Below are positions 63,141 through 64,000 of a stretch of 64,000 bases of DNA, in pieces (within the stretch, counting starts at the first letter, position 1; each line of letters opens with the position of its first letter). Under the pieces are notes generated by a model that saw only the letters and a list, made by a program, of their open reading frames with translations, did no database searches and was not told the origin of the DNA. Source of the DNA: Mesostigma viride. Its lineage: Eukaryota; Streptophyta; Mesostigmatophyceae; Mesostigmatales; Mesostigmataceae. The stretch lies in NCBI GenBank assembly GCA_009746045.1, contig RPFO01000156.1, positions 1,793,381-1,857,380 of the forward strand. The letters are read 5' to 3'. The translations under genes were made by a program, and so were the position numbers.

Positions 63141-64000
63141 TCACACGCCGCCCGCCTCCTCCTCGTCAAAGTTGAAGTCCACGCCGTAGAGCCAGATGGC
63201 CCGCTTGCGAGTGTTGGAGTTGCGCGGGTAGTTCTTCCAGGTCCTGTCCTTGACCACGCGGATGTTGAACTCCGCGAAGATGTACTTGTAGTAGTCCTCG
63301 TCCATGTTGGTCTTGCGCTTGTCCCGCGCCCCCGCCCACTCGGTGAACTTCTTCTCGAACAGGTCCCAGGGCATGTAGCACTCCTCCCCGCGCTCGACCC
63401 AGGACACGGAGTTGAGGAAGGTGATGAGCAGGCTGGAGCTCTCGGCGGCCTGCCTGCGCCACTCGGTGAACTGGGGGTCGATGTACTTGTGCACCGACCG
63501 GCTGCCGACGGCCCGCACCAGCGCCCTGTACGCGCGGTTGCCCTTCACGATGATGGCCGCGACGTTGGCCTTCATCCGGTGGGCCAGCGTGGCGTCGGGC
63601 TCCTCGGGCTTCTTGTCGAACGGGAAGAGCACGAGGCGGCGGCTGATCTGGCTGGCGTTGTCCGAGGTCCAGAACATCTTGTTCCCGGCGGCCAGCAGGG
63701 GGGGGCGCCAGTCCTCGGTGATGGGGTCGCCGTGCTTGACGGCCATGGAGATGCGCTCCCCGCTGACCATGGACAGCCAGTCGCTCTGGGTGAGCTTGAA
63801 CCGCTCGTCGATCTCCACGGTGATGTTGGCGTACTTGTCCTTGAGCTTGGACAGTCCGAACATGCTCTCGATGTTGTTGGACAGCACGCCCACCTCCGGC
63901 CCGTAGATGAGGTTCATGATGTTGATGAGCGTGGACTTGCCCGACCCCGCCATGCCCTTGAGGAAGACCATGACCTCGAACATGTCCAGCTCCTTGAGGT
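63141..64000 (-). CDS. SF3 helicase, D5-like primase-helicase C-terminal part (partial)
   Basis: The frame is open at the right edge; the N-terminus (primase part, if present) lies outside the window. 286 codons are seen. Walker A is GMAGSGKST, Walker B is ITVEIDE, the SF3 sensor motif is LLAAGNK, and an arginine-finger-like ISRRLVLFPF follows. This order and spacing are those of superfamily 3 helicases of the D5 class, which unwind DNA at replication in NCLDVs. After about residue 150 comes the C-terminal domain (YKYIFAEFNIRVVKDRTW, KRAIWLYGVDF), like the winged-helix end of these proteins. All motifs are intact. Confidence 0.85.
   Translation of the reverse strand, partial: LKELDMFEVMVFLKGMAGSGKSTLINIMNLIYGPEVGVLSNNIESMFGLSKLKDKYANITVEIDERFKLTQSDWLSMVSGERISMAVKHGDPITEDWRPPLLAAGNKMFWTSDNASQISRRLVLFPFDKKPEEPDATLAHRMKANVAAIIVKGNRAYRALVRAVGSRSVHKYIDPQFTEWRRQAAESSSLLITFLNSVSWVERGEECYMPWDLFEKKFTEWAGARDKRKTNMDEDYYKYIFAEFNIRVVKDRTWKNYPRNSNTRKRAIWLYGVDFNFDEEEAGGV

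Overview
This window is nuclear DNA of a eukaryote, most likely a green alga. It carries spliced genes, one of them a clear orthologue of TPLATE, the plant-lineage adaptin-like subunit of the TSET/TPLATE complex. The cellular coding regions are GC-rich, the introns are long and packed with microsatellites, the non-LTR retrotransposons (LINEs) and DNA transposons are nested in each other, and the right end holds genes of giant-virus type. I cannot name the species.

Layout. 1-5,100: remains of a LINE, a TTAA-flanked DNA transposon, a broken BED-finger (hAT-like) transposase and a Gag-like ORF with two zinc knuckles. 5,100-13,800: LINE tails, a LINE C-terminus with a restriction-like endonuclease signature, a 30-bp minisatellite, 1 kb of GGGA repeat, and a non-autonomous hAT element with an 8-bp target duplication. 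14,482-30,457: the cellular core, a 717-codon gene of unknown function on the minus strand, divergent from a seven-exon TPLATE gene (1,516 codons when spliced; all phases agree). The TPLATE introns hold nearly all the tandem repeats of this part, a 474-bp MITE and a second hAT element.

30,570-53,800: a retrotransposon graveyard. At least four related LINE groups are seen, called here A (3' end of the ORF reads ...EDYIPI), B (ends ...RRRFDE or KGRFAE), C (only the 3' tail seen) and D. The longest is family A at 37,021-43,620. Its ORF2 is split by two DNA transposons that can be removed on paper to leave the pre-insertion sequence. Several elements carry only an ORF1-like RRM protein followed directly by a LINE-type 3' end. 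Elements of families B and C and the ORF1-only elements share a small 3' hairpin whose stem is conserved in pairing but not in sequence.

54,000-64,000: genes of nucleocytoplasmic large DNA virus type: a KilA-N-like coiled-coil protein, zinc-ribbon proteins, a beta-rich fibre protein with a LamG-like domain, a small DUF5759-like protein, a C/H-motif protein and an SF3 (D5-like) helicase running off the right edge. This looks like an endogenised giant virus. A stretch of about 1.9 kb with spliced, host-like exons (57,385-59,304) lies inside it, and the fibre gene loses its stop codon where it meets one of these exons.

Recurring theme: the DNA transposons here (three TTAA-flanked elements, one ATAT-flanked, two hAT) carry subterminal palindromes, usually near both ends. 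The palindrome sequence differs from element to element while its position is kept.
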